This document shows positions 1-7,636 of a stretch of DNA of 28,012 bases, piece by piece (the stretch's first letter is position 1; every line of letters begins with the position of its first letter). The notes under the pieces are model-generated. The model was not told where the DNA came from, searched no databases, and worked only from the letters and a program-made list of their open reading frames with translations. This stretch comes from an uncultured Bacillaceae bacterium (GTDB lineage: Bacteria > Bacillota > Bacilli > Bacillales > Cytobacillaceae). The position numbers and the translations under genes are program-made. The stretch spans positions 1 to 28,012 of the forward strand of contig CALKIU010000193.1 in NCBI GenBank assembly GCA_937995745.1. Reading direction: 5' to 3'.

Positions 1-27
1 GGGACAATGAACCTGTCCCCGTGTCCC
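1..27. repeat. REP-like palindromic repeat fragment at window edge
   Basis: GGGACA (1-6) and TGTCCC (14-19) form an inverted repeat around a 7-nt loop, followed by a second GTGTCCC at 21-27. Read on the minus strand this is the GGGACACGGGGACAGGTTC type of sequence that I recall as a scattered intergenic repeat in Bacillaceae and related genomes, often linked to REP-associated Y1 transposases. Only the right part lies in the window, so the full element cannot be judged. Confidence 0.5.
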
Positions 28-51
28 AAGATTTTGGATGGAGGTGAGGGT

Positions 52-1137
52 ATGTCTCATGAACGGTCGGTTGGGTATTTTTTGGAGCATAAGTGGGAGT
101 TTGTGCCGGTTGATGTTCGTTCGCCGGGAGAGTTTGCGGACAGCCATATTCCGAATGCCGTGAACATTCCCCTTTTGACGAATGAGGAGCGGGCCGAGGT
201 CGGAACGATTTACAAGCGAATCGGCAAAAAGGAAGCGAAATGGCGGGCCATGGAGATTGTTTCCCCGAAACTTCCGCAAATTTTGGGGGAAATCAAAAAA
301 CTTGCATCGACCGGCAAACAGCCCCTTCTTTATTGCTGGCGCGGAGGCCTCCGAAGCCAATCCGTCTATCAATTCGCCAATATGGCGGGGCTCGATGCGG
401 ACCGGCTGGAAGGCGGCTACCGGGCGTACCGGGAAGCCATCCTGGAGCTCATTCCCCGCTTGATTCCCGGACAAGCGATCGTCATTGACGGAATGACGGG
501 AACGGGAAAAACGGAAATTCTCCATTTGCTGAAAAAACGCGGCCATCCCGTGCTGGATTTGGAAAAATACGCCAACCATCGCGGGTCTGTTTTTGGCGCG
601 CTCGGCGGACAAAAGCCCCACAACCAAAAGATGTTTGACGCCCTTTTGTTTGAGGACCTGCACAATATGCGAGGGGCAGACTATTTCATCATGGAAGGGG
701 AAAGCAAGAGAATCGGCCATGCCGTCCAGCCGCCTGAATTGTACGAGAAAAAAGTGAACGGCATTCATATTTTGGTGACCGCTCCTTTGGAAACGAGAAT
801 CGACAGGATTTACCGGGATTATGTCGCTGACAACCCGGAACCGGATGCCCTTTTCGAAGCGGCTTCGTATGCCTTGGGCAAGATTTTGAAACGGATCAAT
901 CCTCTCGAAGTGCGGGAAGAGCTCGTCCGCCGTCTTGAAAAGCGGGAGTACAGGGAATTCATCCGCTTGATGATCCTTTATTATTACGATCCCCGTTACG
1001 AAAATAAAGCCAAAGAAGTCGGGCGGATCGACTATGTCGTTTCGGGCGAGTCGGCGGAAGAGGCCGCCGAAAAAATTTCCGCCTATATTCGCGCTTTGCC
1101 ATTTGGAGAAGGCCGGCTTCAATATGCGGAGAGATGA
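52..1137 (+). CDS. mnmH: tRNA 2-selenouridine(34) synthase MnmH (SelU)
   Basis: The enzyme replaces sulfur with selenium in 2-thiouridine at the wobble position of some tRNAs, using selenophosphate and a geranylated intermediate. The protein (361 aa) has an N-terminal rhodanese domain (about residues 10-125) with the catalytic cysteine C95 in the motif YCWRGGLRSQS. A P-loop follows at residues 147-154 (GMTGTGKT), heading the C-terminal nucleotide-binding part. Both the length and the rhodanese plus P-loop layout fit the family. The open frame extends upstream to position 7, but the ATG at 52 has a strong Shine-Dalgarno sequence (GGAGGTGAGG, 40-50) at good spacing, and the upstream residues come from the REP-like repeat. 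The gene implies that selenophosphate synthase (selD) exists elsewhere, commonly just upstream, outside this window. Confidence 0.93.
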   Translation: MSHERSVGYFLEHKWEFVPVDVRSPGEFADSHIPNAVNIPLLTNEERAEVGTIYKRIGKKEAKWRAMEIVSPKLPQILGEIKKLASTGKQPLLYCWRGGLRSQSVYQFANMAGLDADRLEGGYRAYREAILELIPRLIPGQAIVIDGMTGTGKTEILHLLKKRGHPVLDLEKYANHRGSVFGALGGQKPHNQKMFDALLFEDLHNMRGADYFIMEGESKRIGHAVQPPELYEKKVNGIHILVTAPLETRIDRIYRDYVADNPEPDALFEAASYALGKILKRINPLEVREELVRRLEKREYREFIRLMILYYYDPRYENKAKEVGRIDYVVSGESAEEAAEKISAYIRALPFGEGRLQYAER

Positions 1138-1420
1138 CAGTGGCGCCGAACTTTTTCCGGCAAGCTGCCTTTCCCGCCGGTTTTCGCTTCCGCCGGGGAA
1201 ACTGGCTGCTTTTTCAAAAAAGCAAAGGAAGCGGATGCCGCCGGAACAGCGGGCGAGGGAAGCGCGGATTTTTTTCGCCCAATAGATGCAAAAAACTTCC
1301 TTCCATTCCTCTTTTTGAAAAAACCGGCCAGTACACCATGGGGCGGCCGCCTCCCCCTTTTGCCCCAAAAAAGCCAATTATCCTCTTTTTTTAGAAACAT
1401 TGGAAAAATATCAAAAAAAT
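1138..1420. other. intergenic region mnmH-fadF, possible weak terminator
   Basis: No gene is supported here. Nested inverted repeats are present: CGCTTCC (1185-1191) with GGAAGCG (1227-1233), enclosing TGCTTTTT (1207-1214) with AAAAAGCA (1217-1224). They could end mnmH transcription, but there is no clean U-tract and the arms are asymmetric, so the call is weak. The sequence is rich in CCGG and homopolymer runs, like other gaps in the window. Confidence 0.3.
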
Positions 1421-1444
1421 GGTTGACTGAACGTTCGCTCAACC
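1421..1444. promoter_or_regulatory. palindromic operator, probable FadR-like TetR site
   Basis: A 24-bp inverted repeat with 10 of 12 base pairs matched and the central sequence TGAACGTTC. It overlaps the predicted fadF promoter. Its reverse complement matches a site upstream of the thiolase gene (3987-4004) at 14 of 18 positions. The TGA...TCA frame resembles operators of acyl-CoA-responsive TetR regulators such as B. subtilis FadR. The TetR gene at 9304 in the same cluster is the natural candidate. The site is seen; the regulator assignment is inferred. Confidence 0.6.
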
Positions 1445-1452
1445 TTTAAAAT
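1423..1452 (+). promoter_or_regulatory. predicted sigma-A promoter of fadF
   Basis: The -35 box TTGACT (1423-1428) and the -10 box TAAAAT (1447-1452) are 18 bp apart, each close to consensus. The -35 and part of the spacer lie inside the palindromic operator at 1421-1444, so a bound repressor would block polymerase. The leader to the fadF start is about 80 nt. Confidence 0.55.
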
Positions 1453-1540
1453 AAAGTGTAAATAATCTGAAAATTTAATTAATTTACACGATTTAGGCGT
1501 AAGCGGCGGACTTTTAAGTGAAAGGAGTGGTCAACGCCGA

Positions 1541-3652
1541 ATGAACGTTTTTTTATGGATCAACCTGGCGGCGGTGCTGCTTGTCACCGCTTATGCGGTC
1601 AGTCTTTTCATTTACTTGTTGAAAACGCGGCTAGAGTACATAAAACTCGGGAAAAAGACGGAATTTGACAACAACGTCAAAGAGCGCCTGCGAAACATTT
1701 TGATTTACGTATTCGGACAGAAAAAGCTGTTGAAAGACAAAAAAATGGGCGCCGTCCATTTCGCATTTTTCTATGGCTTTATCCTTGTCCAGTTTGGCGC
1801 CATTGATTTCCTGCTCAAAGGAATCATTCCGGAAGCCCGTCTTCCGTTCGGGCCGCTTTATCCGGCCTTTACGTTTTTCCAGGAAATCATCACTTTAATC
1901 GTATTGATCGCCGTCTTTGTGGCCTTTTACCGCCGCTATATTGAAAAGCTCGTCCGTTTGAAGAGGGGTTTTAAAAACAGCCTTGTCCTCATTTTTATCG
2001 GCGGGCTGATGGTCACCGTTTTGTTCGGAAACGGGATGAACAAGATTTGGCACGGGCATGAACCGGGCTGGACAGAACCGGTCGCTTCCGCCGTCGCCTG
2101 GTTGTTTTCCGGCATCGGGGAAACGGGAGCGCTTGTTCTTTTCTATGTTTTTTGGTGGCTTCATTTGCTCATCTTGCTCGCTTTTCTGGTGTACATCCCG
2201 CAGAGCAAGCACTTCCACTTAATCATGGGTCCGGCCAACGTGTATTTGTACCGTCTTGACAAGCCGGGCAAATTGAAACCGATTGACTTTGAAGACGAAA
2301 CGCAAGAATCGTTCGGCGTCGGAAAAATTGAAGATTTTACGAGGCTGCAGCTCGTCGATTTGTACGCCTGCGTGGAATGCGGCCGCTGCACCAATATGTG
2401 CCCCGCAACGGGCACGGGGAAAATGCTGTCGCCGATGGATTTGATCGTCAAACTGCGCGATCATTTGACGAATTACGGTGCGGCCGTCACTTCCAAACAG
2501 CCGTGGGTGCCGGGCTTTCTGTTCGCCAATACGACGGGGAACCAGCTGGCCCTCGCCGCGGCGGGAGAAGGAGCGAAAGAAAGCGCCGCCGGCCTGGCTT
2601 ACAACCCGAGCCTCATCGGCGATGTCATTACAGAAGAGGAAATTTGGGCATGCACGACTTGCCGGAACTGTGAAGATCAATGCCCGGTCATGAACGAACA
2701 CGTGGAAAAAGTGATTGATTTGCGCCGCTACCTTGTCTTGACGGAAGGAAAAATGAATCCGGATGCCCAGCGCGCCCTGCAAAACATCGAGCGCCAAGGG
2801 AACCCGTGGGGCATCAGCCGCAAAGAGCGGGAAAACTGGCGCAAACTGCGGGACGATGTCCAGGTACCGACCGTCAAGGAAATAAAGAAAGCCGGGGAAG
2901 AATTTGAATATCTTTTCTGGGTCGGTTCGATGGGCTCTTATGACAACCGCAGCCAGAAAATCGCCCTCTCCTTTGCCAGACTGTTGAATGAAGCGGGCGT
3001 GAAGTTTGCCATCTTGGGCAACAAGGAGAAAAACTCGGGAGACACGCCGCGCCGTCTCGGCAATGAATTTGTCTATCAGGAGCTGGCTGCCGCCAATATC
3101 GCCGAATTTGAAAAGGCGGGTGTGAAAAAAATTGTCACCATCGACCCCCATGCATACAATACGTTTAAAAACGAATATCCGGACTTTGGTTTAAAAGCCG
3201 AAGTGTACCATCATACGGAAGTTCTTTACAAGCTCATAAAAGAAGGCCGCCTGAAGCCGAAACATCCGGTCAATGAACGAATCGTGTTCCACGATTCGTG
3301 CTACCTCGGCCGCTACAACAACATTTACAACGAGCCGCGGGAAATTCTCAAAGCCATCCCGGGCGTCACGCTCGTGGAGATGGAGAGAAACCGCGAACGG
3401 GCCATGTGCTGCGGAGCCGGGGGCGGCATGATGTGGATGGAAGAAGACACGGGACAAAGAATCAATTTCGCCCGCGCGGAACAGGCGCTGGCGGAAGAGC
3501 CGACGGTCATCAGTGCCGGTTGTCCGTACTGCATTACGATGCTGTCTGACGGAACGAAAGCAAAGGAAATGGAAGACAAAGTGGCGACACTGGATATCGC
3601 CGAAATTCTCGAAAGAGCCGTCTGCGGCGTTCCGGCAAAAACCGGAGCATAA
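1541..3652 (+). CDS. fadF: membrane (Fe-S)-binding heterodisulfide reductase-like protein, ETF:menaquinone oxidoreductase type (FadF/YwjF)
   Basis: This is a 703-aa protein of the YwjF/FadF family. The N-terminal third has about five or six hydrophobic segments (near residues 4-28, 70-95, 107-128, 145-165 and 185-228) resembling a NarI-type cytochrome b domain. Two [4Fe-4S] motifs of the form CxxCxxCxxxCP follow at C277/280/283/287 and C371/374/377/381. The C-terminal cysteine-rich (CCG) domain carries MCCGAGGG with C623-C624. The earlier CCG repeat is degenerate: it reads VGSMGSYD where cysteines would be expected. Related proteins (EMO) take electrons from ETF, reduced by acyl-CoA dehydrogenases, and deliver them to menaquinone. 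The neighbouring beta-oxidation genes support that role. The start ATG is preceded by AAAGGAG (1521-1527), with a rather long 13-nt spacing. Confidence 0.88.
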   Translation: MNVFLWINLAAVLLVTAYAVSLFIYLLKTRLEYIKLGKKTEFDNNVKERLRNILIYVFGQKKLLKDKKMGAVHFAFFYGFILVQFGAIDFLLKGIIPEARLPFGPLYPAFTFFQEIITLIVLIAVFVAFYRRYIEKLVRLKRGFKNSLVLIFIGGLMVTVLFGNGMNKIWHGHEPGWTEPVASAVAWLFSGIGETGALVLFYVFWWLHLLILLAFLVYIPQSKHFHLIMGPANVYLYRLDKPGKLKPIDFEDETQESFGVGKIEDFTRLQLVDLYACVECGRCTNMCPATGTGKMLSPMDLIVKLRDHLTNYGAAVTSKQPWVPGFLFANTTGNQLALAAAGEGAKESAAGLAYNPSLIGDVITEEEIWACTTCRNCEDQCPVMNEHVEKVIDLRRYLVLTEGKMNPDAQRALQNIERQGNPWGISRKERENWRKLRDDVQVPTVKEIKKAGEEFEYLFWVGSMGSYDNRSQKIALSFARLLNEAGVKFAILGNKEKNSGDTPRRLGNEFVYQELAAANIAEFEKAGVKKIVTIDPHAYNTFKNEYPDFGLKAEVYHHTEVLYKLIKEGRLKPKHPVNERIVFHDSCYLGRYNNIYNEPREILKAIPGVTLVEMERNRERAMCCGAGGGMMWMEEDTGQRINFARAEQALAEEPTVISAGCPYCITMLSDGTKAKEMEDKVATLDIAEILERAVCGVPAKTGA

Positions 3653-3670
3653 TATAAATATTGGATCGAT

Positions 3671-3688
3671 TATCTGAATATTCTGATA
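3671..3688. repeat. 18-bp inverted repeat just after fadF
   Basis: TATCTGAATATTCTGATA is symmetrical except at one base-pair position (TATC-w-GAATATTC-w-GATA). It begins 19 nt after the fadF stop codon. It has the form of a dimeric regulator site but no recognisable promoter overlaps it. Confidence 0.3.
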
Positions 3689-3697
3689 TAAAGAGCG

Positions 3698-3742
3698 GCC
3701 GGTGCAAGGAAGCACACCCCAAGCGGCGCTTCCTTCTCCGGC
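3698..3742 (+). terminator. stem-loop downstream of fadF (possible terminator or 3' stabiliser)
   Basis: GCCGG (3698-3702) and AAGGAAGC (3706-3713) pair with GCTTCCTT (3728-3735) and CCGGC (3738-3742), with a small internal loop. The stem is strong but no U-tract follows, so it may be a Rho-dependent end, a processing barrier or a weak terminator. The rest of the gap to the thiolase gene (3743-3986) shows no supported gene. A possible extended -10 (TG-T-TATACA, ending at 3869) lies there. Confidence 0.4.
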
Positions 3743-3986
3743 GCATAAGAAAAACGCTTTCATCCCTGTCCGTCTCTTTCATTGCAAAGGAGTTCGGCGC
3801 CGGCCCGTTTATGCGGAAATGGTCAGCGACAAGCGATTGTTTAAAAGACGTTAAACATGCTGTTATACATTTGATGGACAACGAACACGGTTCAACCGGA
3901 TAAACGGAACGAACAGGACAGTTGCGGCTTTCCGGCTGCTTGATCCATCCATTCCGCGGACAAACGGCAGAATGGTGCGCCCTTGT

Positions 3987-4004
3987 TGAGTGAGTGTTCA
4001 GTCG
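3987..4004. promoter_or_regulatory. second FadR-like operator, upstream of thiolase operon
   Basis: TGAGTGAGTGTTCAGTCG matches the reverse complement of the operator at the fadF promoter at 14 of 18 positions, including the half site GTTCAGTC. It lies 55 nt upstream of the thiolase start codon. It is less symmetrical than the first site, which may mean weaker binding. No convincing -35/-10 pair surrounds it, so the promoter position is unresolved. Confidence 0.5.
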
Positions 4005-4058
4005 GCAGCTTGGCCAATGGTTTTTTCAAAACAAAAGGGAAAGGAGAAGTGAGAACTC

Positions 4059-5255
4059 ATGCCTAAGACGGTCATCCTTAGCGGGGTCAGAACACCGTTT
4101 GGAAAGTCCGGCGGAGTGTTGAGCAGCCTGAAAGCTTCCGAACTCGGCGGGATTGCCATCAAAGAAGCGTTGAAACGGGCGGACATCGACGGGGCCGAGG
4201 TGGATGAAGTGATTATCGGCAGCGTCCTCCAGGGGGGACAGGGGCAGATTCCGTCCCGTCAAGCGGCCCGCCATGCCGGCATTCCCTGGGAGGTAAAGAC
4301 GGAGACAATCAACAAAGTATGCGCTTCAGGGCTCAGAAGCGTCACTTTGGCCGATCAAATCATCCGTTCCGGCGATGAAGAAGTGATTGTCGCCGGGGGA
4401 ATGGAATCGATGAGCAACGCGCCTTATTTTCTTCAAGGTGTCCGCAAAGGGCTGCGAATGGGGAATTCCCCCCTCATAGATTTAATGGTCTACGACGGCC
4501 TGACGTGCAGTTTTACCGGCGTCCATATGGGCTCGTACGGAAACTTGATTGCCAGGGAAATGAATATCACCCGCAAGGAACAGGACGAGTGGGCGCTGAG
4601 GAGCCACCGGCTGGCCGTTGCGGCGGCGGAAGCGGGGAAATTCGCCGAAGAGATCGTCCCTGTTGAAGTCCCGCAAAGAAAAGGGCCGCCCCTCCTTGTA
4701 ACCGGAGACGAAGCGCCGCGAAAGGACACGTCGCTTGAGGTTCTCGCCAAACTGCCGCCGGCCTTTGACGCCGACGGAACGATCACGGCGGGCAACGCGC
4801 CCGGGGTGAATGACGGCGCCGCCGCTCTCGTGTTGATGAGCGAAGAGCGGGCGAAGCGGGAAGGCCGCACGCCGGAAGCGTACATTGTCGCCCATACGGC
4901 CGTTGCCGACGAGGCGAAAAATTTCCCGTTAACGCCGGGGATGGCGATCAACAAACTGTTGGAAAAAACGGGCAAGAAGGTGTCGGACATCGACCTGTTT
5001 GAAGTGAACGAGGCGTTCGCTGCCGTCGTTTTGGCCACGATCAGAATCGCCAATCTTGATCCGGATAAAGTGAACGTCAACGGCGGGGCCGTAGCCATCG
5101 GCCATCCGATCGGCGCCAGCGGGGCGCGCATCATCATCACCCTTATCAACGAACTGAAACGGCGCGGCGGCGGGCTCGGGATCGCGGCCATCTGTTCCGG
5201 GGGCGGGCAAGGCGACGCCGTCATGATTGAAGTTCCGAAAGTGCCTGGCAGCTGA
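4059..5255 (+). CDS. mmgA: acetyl-CoA C-acetyltransferase (thiolase)
   Basis: The enzyme catalyses reversible thiolytic cleavage of acetoacetyl-CoA or longer 3-ketoacyl-CoA, the last step of beta-oxidation. The protein (398 aa) has the full thiolase signature set. The acyl-accepting cysteine C88 is in NKVCASGLRS, followed by GGMESMSNAPY. The catalytic histidine H349 is in GHPIGASGA, and the proton-shuttling cysteine C379 is in ICSGGGQGD. The ATG follows AAGGAGAAG (4041-4049) at good spacing. It is followed 38 nt later by the 3-hydroxybutyryl-CoA dehydrogenase gene, the same pairing as mmgA-mmgB in B. subtilis. Chain-length preference cannot be told from the sequence, so the symbol rests on gene order and family. 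Confidence 0.9.
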   Translation: MPKTVILSGVRTPFGKSGGVLSSLKASELGGIAIKEALKRADIDGAEVDEVIIGSVLQGGQGQIPSRQAARHAGIPWEVKTETINKVCASGLRSVTLADQIIRSGDEEVIVAGGMESMSNAPYFLQGVRKGLRMGNSPLIDLMVYDGLTCSFTGVHMGSYGNLIAREMNITRKEQDEWALRSHRLAVAAAEAGKFAEEIVPVEVPQRKGPPLLVTGDEAPRKDTSLEVLAKLPPAFDADGTITAGNAPGVNDGAAALVLMSEERAKREGRTPEAYIVAHTAVADEAKNFPLTPGMAINKLLEKTGKKVSDIDLFEVNEAFAAVVLATIRIANLDPDKVNVNGGAVAIGHPIGASGARIIITLINELKRRGGGLGIAAICSGGGQGDAVMIEVPKVPGS

Positions 5256-5264
5256 CAGGCACTT
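5239..5264 (+). other. stem-loop overlapping the thiolase stop codon
   Basis: AAGTGCCTG (5239-5247) and CAGGCACTT (5256-5264) form a perfect 9-bp stem with an 8-nt loop that contains the TGA stop (5253-5255). There is no U-tract, so it is more likely an intercistronic mRNA structure than a terminator. It ends 29 nt before the next start codon. Confidence 0.45.
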
Positions 5265-5293
5265 CCAAATACATAACAATAGGGGGAATCGCA

Positions 5294-6172
5294 ATGAAAG
5301 TAGCAACGATCATGGTTGTCGGCGCCGGGCAAATGGGTTCGGGAATTGCCCAGGTTTGCGCCGAAGCGGGATATAACGTCATCCTCAACGATTTGAAAGA
5401 CGAATGTTTGGAAAGAGGATTGGGAGTCATCCGCAAAAATTTGCGCCGCCAAGTGGAAAAAGGGCGGATTACGGAAGCAAGAAAAGAAGAGGTTCTCAGC
5501 CGCATTACGAAATCCACTTCCTTGGAGGATGCGAAAGAAGCCGATCTGGTCATCGAAGCGGTCGTTGAGAATCTGGAAGTTAAAACGAAGATTTTTTCCG
5601 AACTGGACCGGATTGCGCCGGAGCATGCCATTTTGGCGAGCAACACTTCTTCCTTGCCGATTACGGAAATCGCCGCGGCCACGAACAGGCCGGAGAAAGT
5701 CATCGGCATGCATTTTATGAACCCGGTTCCGGTCATGAAGCTGGTCGAAGTGATCCGCGGGCTGGCGACGGCCGATGAGGTGTATCAAACGATCGAAGAC
5801 GTTGCCAAATCGCTGGGCAAAGTTCCCGTGGAAGTGAACGATTTCCCCGGTTTCATCTCCAACCGGATTTTGCTGCCGATGATCAATGAAGCCATTTACG
5901 CCCTGTACGAAGGAGTGGCCACGAAAGAAGCGATCGATGAAGTGATGAAACTGGGAATGAACCACCCGATGGGTCCGCTGACCCTTGCCGATTTTATCGG
6001 GCTTGATACGTGCCTGTCCATTTTGGAAATCCTCCATGAAGGATTCGGAGACGACAAATACCGGCCTTGTCCCCTTTTGCGCAAATATGTAAAAGCCGGC
6101 TGGCTCGGCCGGAAAACGGGGCGCGGATTTTACGTCTACGATGAAGCCGGAAAAGTCGTCCAGCAGGCATGA
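5294..6172 (+). CDS. mmgB: 3-hydroxybutyryl-CoA dehydrogenase
   Basis: This is an NAD(P)-dependent dehydrogenase that interconverts 3-hydroxybutyryl-CoA (or similar) and acetoacetyl-CoA, feeding the thiolase encoded just upstream. The protein (292 aa) is the normal length for a monofunctional enzyme. The Rossmann motif GAGQMG (residues 10-15) is in VVGAGQMGSGIAQV. The acidic residue after the second strand is in ILNDLK. SNTSSLPITEI and the catalytic histidine H140 in GMHFMNPVPVMKLVE are intact. The C-terminal helical domain contains NHPMGPLTLADFIGLD. A Shine-Dalgarno AGGGGGA lies just upstream of the ATG. The 38-nt gap to the thiolase gene suggests co-transcription. Confidence 0.92.
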   Translation: MKVATIMVVGAGQMGSGIAQVCAEAGYNVILNDLKDECLERGLGVIRKNLRRQVEKGRITEARKEEVLSRITKSTSLEDAKEADLVIEAVVENLEVKTKIFSELDRIAPEHAILASNTSSLPITEIAAATNRPEKVIGMHFMNPVPVMKLVEVIRGLATADEVYQTIEDVAKSLGKVPVEVNDFPGFISNRILLPMINEAIYALYEGVATKEAIDEVMKLGMNHPMGPLTLADFIGLDTCLSILEILHEGFGDDKYRPCPLLRKYVKAGWLGRKTGRGFYVYDEAGKVVQQA

Positions 6173-6274
6173 ACGGGAAAAAACAACCGTGCTCCCGGAA
6201 ACCTTGCAAAATCTGTTTTCCCGAACGGCTGTTTAAAATTACCGGCATGCCGTTCTTCACATAAAGCCGGCAAC

Positions 6275-6325
6275 CTGCGGCAGCGAACGGGCAACCTCCC
6301 CCCCTGAACCGTGCCGCTGCCGCAG
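6275..6325 (+). promoter_or_regulatory. large stem-loop with an anti-Shine-Dalgarno loop upstream of the acyl-CoA dehydrogenase gene
   Basis: CTGCGGCAGCG (6275-6285) and CGCTGCCGCAG (6315-6325) form a perfect 11-bp stem. Its 29-nt loop contains ACCTCCCC (6294-6301), an exact complement of GGGGAGGT (6431-6438), the Shine-Dalgarno region of the next gene. Alternative pairing could control translation. The pairing potential is seen; any regulatory role is inferred. The rest of the 6173-6444 gap shows nothing else I can support. Confidence 0.35.
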
Positions 6326-6444
6326 TCATCTGTACAAGCGGAGCCGGCGATTTATACATACGTTTGCTGAATATTTCCCGGAAAACCGTAAACGCCATCC
6401 GGACAACAGTTGCTTTGGAGAACACAAGACGGGGAGGTGGCGCC

Positions 6445-7575
6445 GTGGATCTGCGTTTTACGGAAGAGCAGGAAATGATGCGGAAGATGGTCAGGGATTT
6501 TGCCCGCACGGAAGTGGAGCCGTTTGTCGGGAGGATGGAACAGGGCGAGTTTCCCCGGGAGATTTTAAGGAAAATGGGCGGACTCGGCCTGATGGGCATT
6601 CCCGTCCCTCCGGAATACGGGGGAGCGGGGATGGACTTCACTTCCTACATCATCGCCATTCACGAGCTTTCCCGCGTCAGCGCGGCTGTCGGGGTGATTC
6701 TTTCCGTGCACACATCCGTTGGGACGATGCCCATTTTGACGTTCGGCACGGAGGAGCAGAAGAAAAAATACGTGCCCAAGCTGGCTGCGGGGGAGTATTT
6801 GGGAGCTTTTTGCCTGACGGAACCGGGCGCCGGTTCTGATGCGGCAAGCTTGAAGACGCGCGCCGTTCCGGACGGCGGCGGATATGTTCTGAACGGGACA
6901 AAGGCGTTCATCACCAACGGGGGGGAAGCGGACATTTATATCGTCTTTGCGAAGACAGATCCGGACAAAGGGGCGAAAGGAATTTCCGCTTTTATCGTCG
7001 AAAAAGGGACGCCCGGCCTCATGATCGGCAAAGACGAGAAAAAAATGGGCCTGAACGGTTCCCGGACGGTCCAATTGACGTTTGAGAATATGCGCGTTCC
7101 GAAAGAAAACCTCCTCGGCCGCGAAGGGGAAGGCTTTAAAGTGGCGATGGCCAATCTGGACACAGGACGGATCGGGATCGCCGCCCAGGCGCTCGGCATT
7201 GCCGAAGCGGCCTTGGAGGCGGCAACAAACTATGCCAAAGAGCGGAAGCAGTTCGGAAAACCGATCGCTTCCCAGCAGGCCGTTGCCTTTAAGCTGGCCG
7301 ACATGGCCACGAACGTGGAAGCGGCCAAATTGCTTGTTTACCGGGCGGCCGATTTGCGCAACCGGGGTCTGGGATGCGGAAAGGAAGCTTCCATGGCCAA
7401 GCTGTTTGCCTCGAGAACCGCCGTGGAAACGGCCATTGAAGCGGTGCAAATTTTCGGCGGTTACGGCTACACGAAAGACTATCCAGTGGAACGCTATTTC
7501 CGCGATGCGAAAGTGACGGAAATTTATGAAGGAACGAGCGAAATCCAGCGGCTCGTCATCAGCAAACGGCTGTAA
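6445..7575 (+). CDS. acyl-CoA dehydrogenase (short/medium-chain type)
   Basis: This FAD enzyme oxidises acyl-CoA to 2-enoyl-CoA and passes electrons to ETF. The protein (376 aa) begins VDLRFTEEQEMMRKMVRDFA, typical of the family. It contains CLTEPGAGSDAASL (FAD/substrate site) and GTKAFITNGG. The C-terminal signature IYEGTSEIQRLVI has the catalytic base E362 at the position used by short- and medium-chain enzymes. I place the start at GTG 6445 because GGGGAGGTGG (6431-6440) precedes it at good spacing and family alignment begins there. The frame is open further upstream to 6364 but lacks a ribosome site. It is a paralogue of the next gene and may act on a branched or short substrate. The B. 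subtilis counterpart would be MmgC/AcdA-like. Confidence 0.9.
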   Translation: MDLRFTEEQEMMRKMVRDFARTEVEPFVGRMEQGEFPREILRKMGGLGLMGIPVPPEYGGAGMDFTSYIIAIHELSRVSAAVGVILSVHTSVGTMPILTFGTEEQKKKYVPKLAAGEYLGAFCLTEPGAGSDAASLKTRAVPDGGGYVLNGTKAFITNGGEADIYIVFAKTDPDKGAKGISAFIVEKGTPGLMIGKDEKKMGLNGSRTVQLTFENMRVPKENLLGREGEGFKVAMANLDTGRIGIAAQALGIAEAALEAATNYAKERKQFGKPIASQQAVAFKLADMATNVEAAKLLVYRAADLRNRGLGCGKEASMAKLFASRTAVETAIEAVQIFGGYGYTKDYPVERYFRDAKVTEIYEGTSEIQRLVISKRL

Positions 7576-7636
7576 GTCCAACGAAACCAACTTTTTAATC
7601 TTTAAAAAAATAAAAATAGAATTGAGGGAATGAGAG

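Noticed and set aside
2219..3151. Minus-strand open frame of 310 codons inside fadF
   Set aside because: It is a shadow of the fadF reading frame; no ribosome site or family resemblance.
3661..3903. 80-codon plus-strand frame after fadF
   Set aside because: No ribosome site, no family resemblance, and it spans the stem-loop and the 18-bp palindrome.
4490..6037. Minus-strand open frame of 515 codons opposite the thiolase and hydroxybutyryl-CoA dehydrogenase genes
   Set aside because: It lies antisense to two well-supported genes, and its translation is low-complexity with no known family. The codon bias of the plus strand depletes stops in this frame.
6565..7590. Minus-strand open frame of 341 codons opposite the first acyl-CoA dehydrogenase
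   Set aside because: It is a shadow of a clear gene, as is the similar frame opposite acdA.
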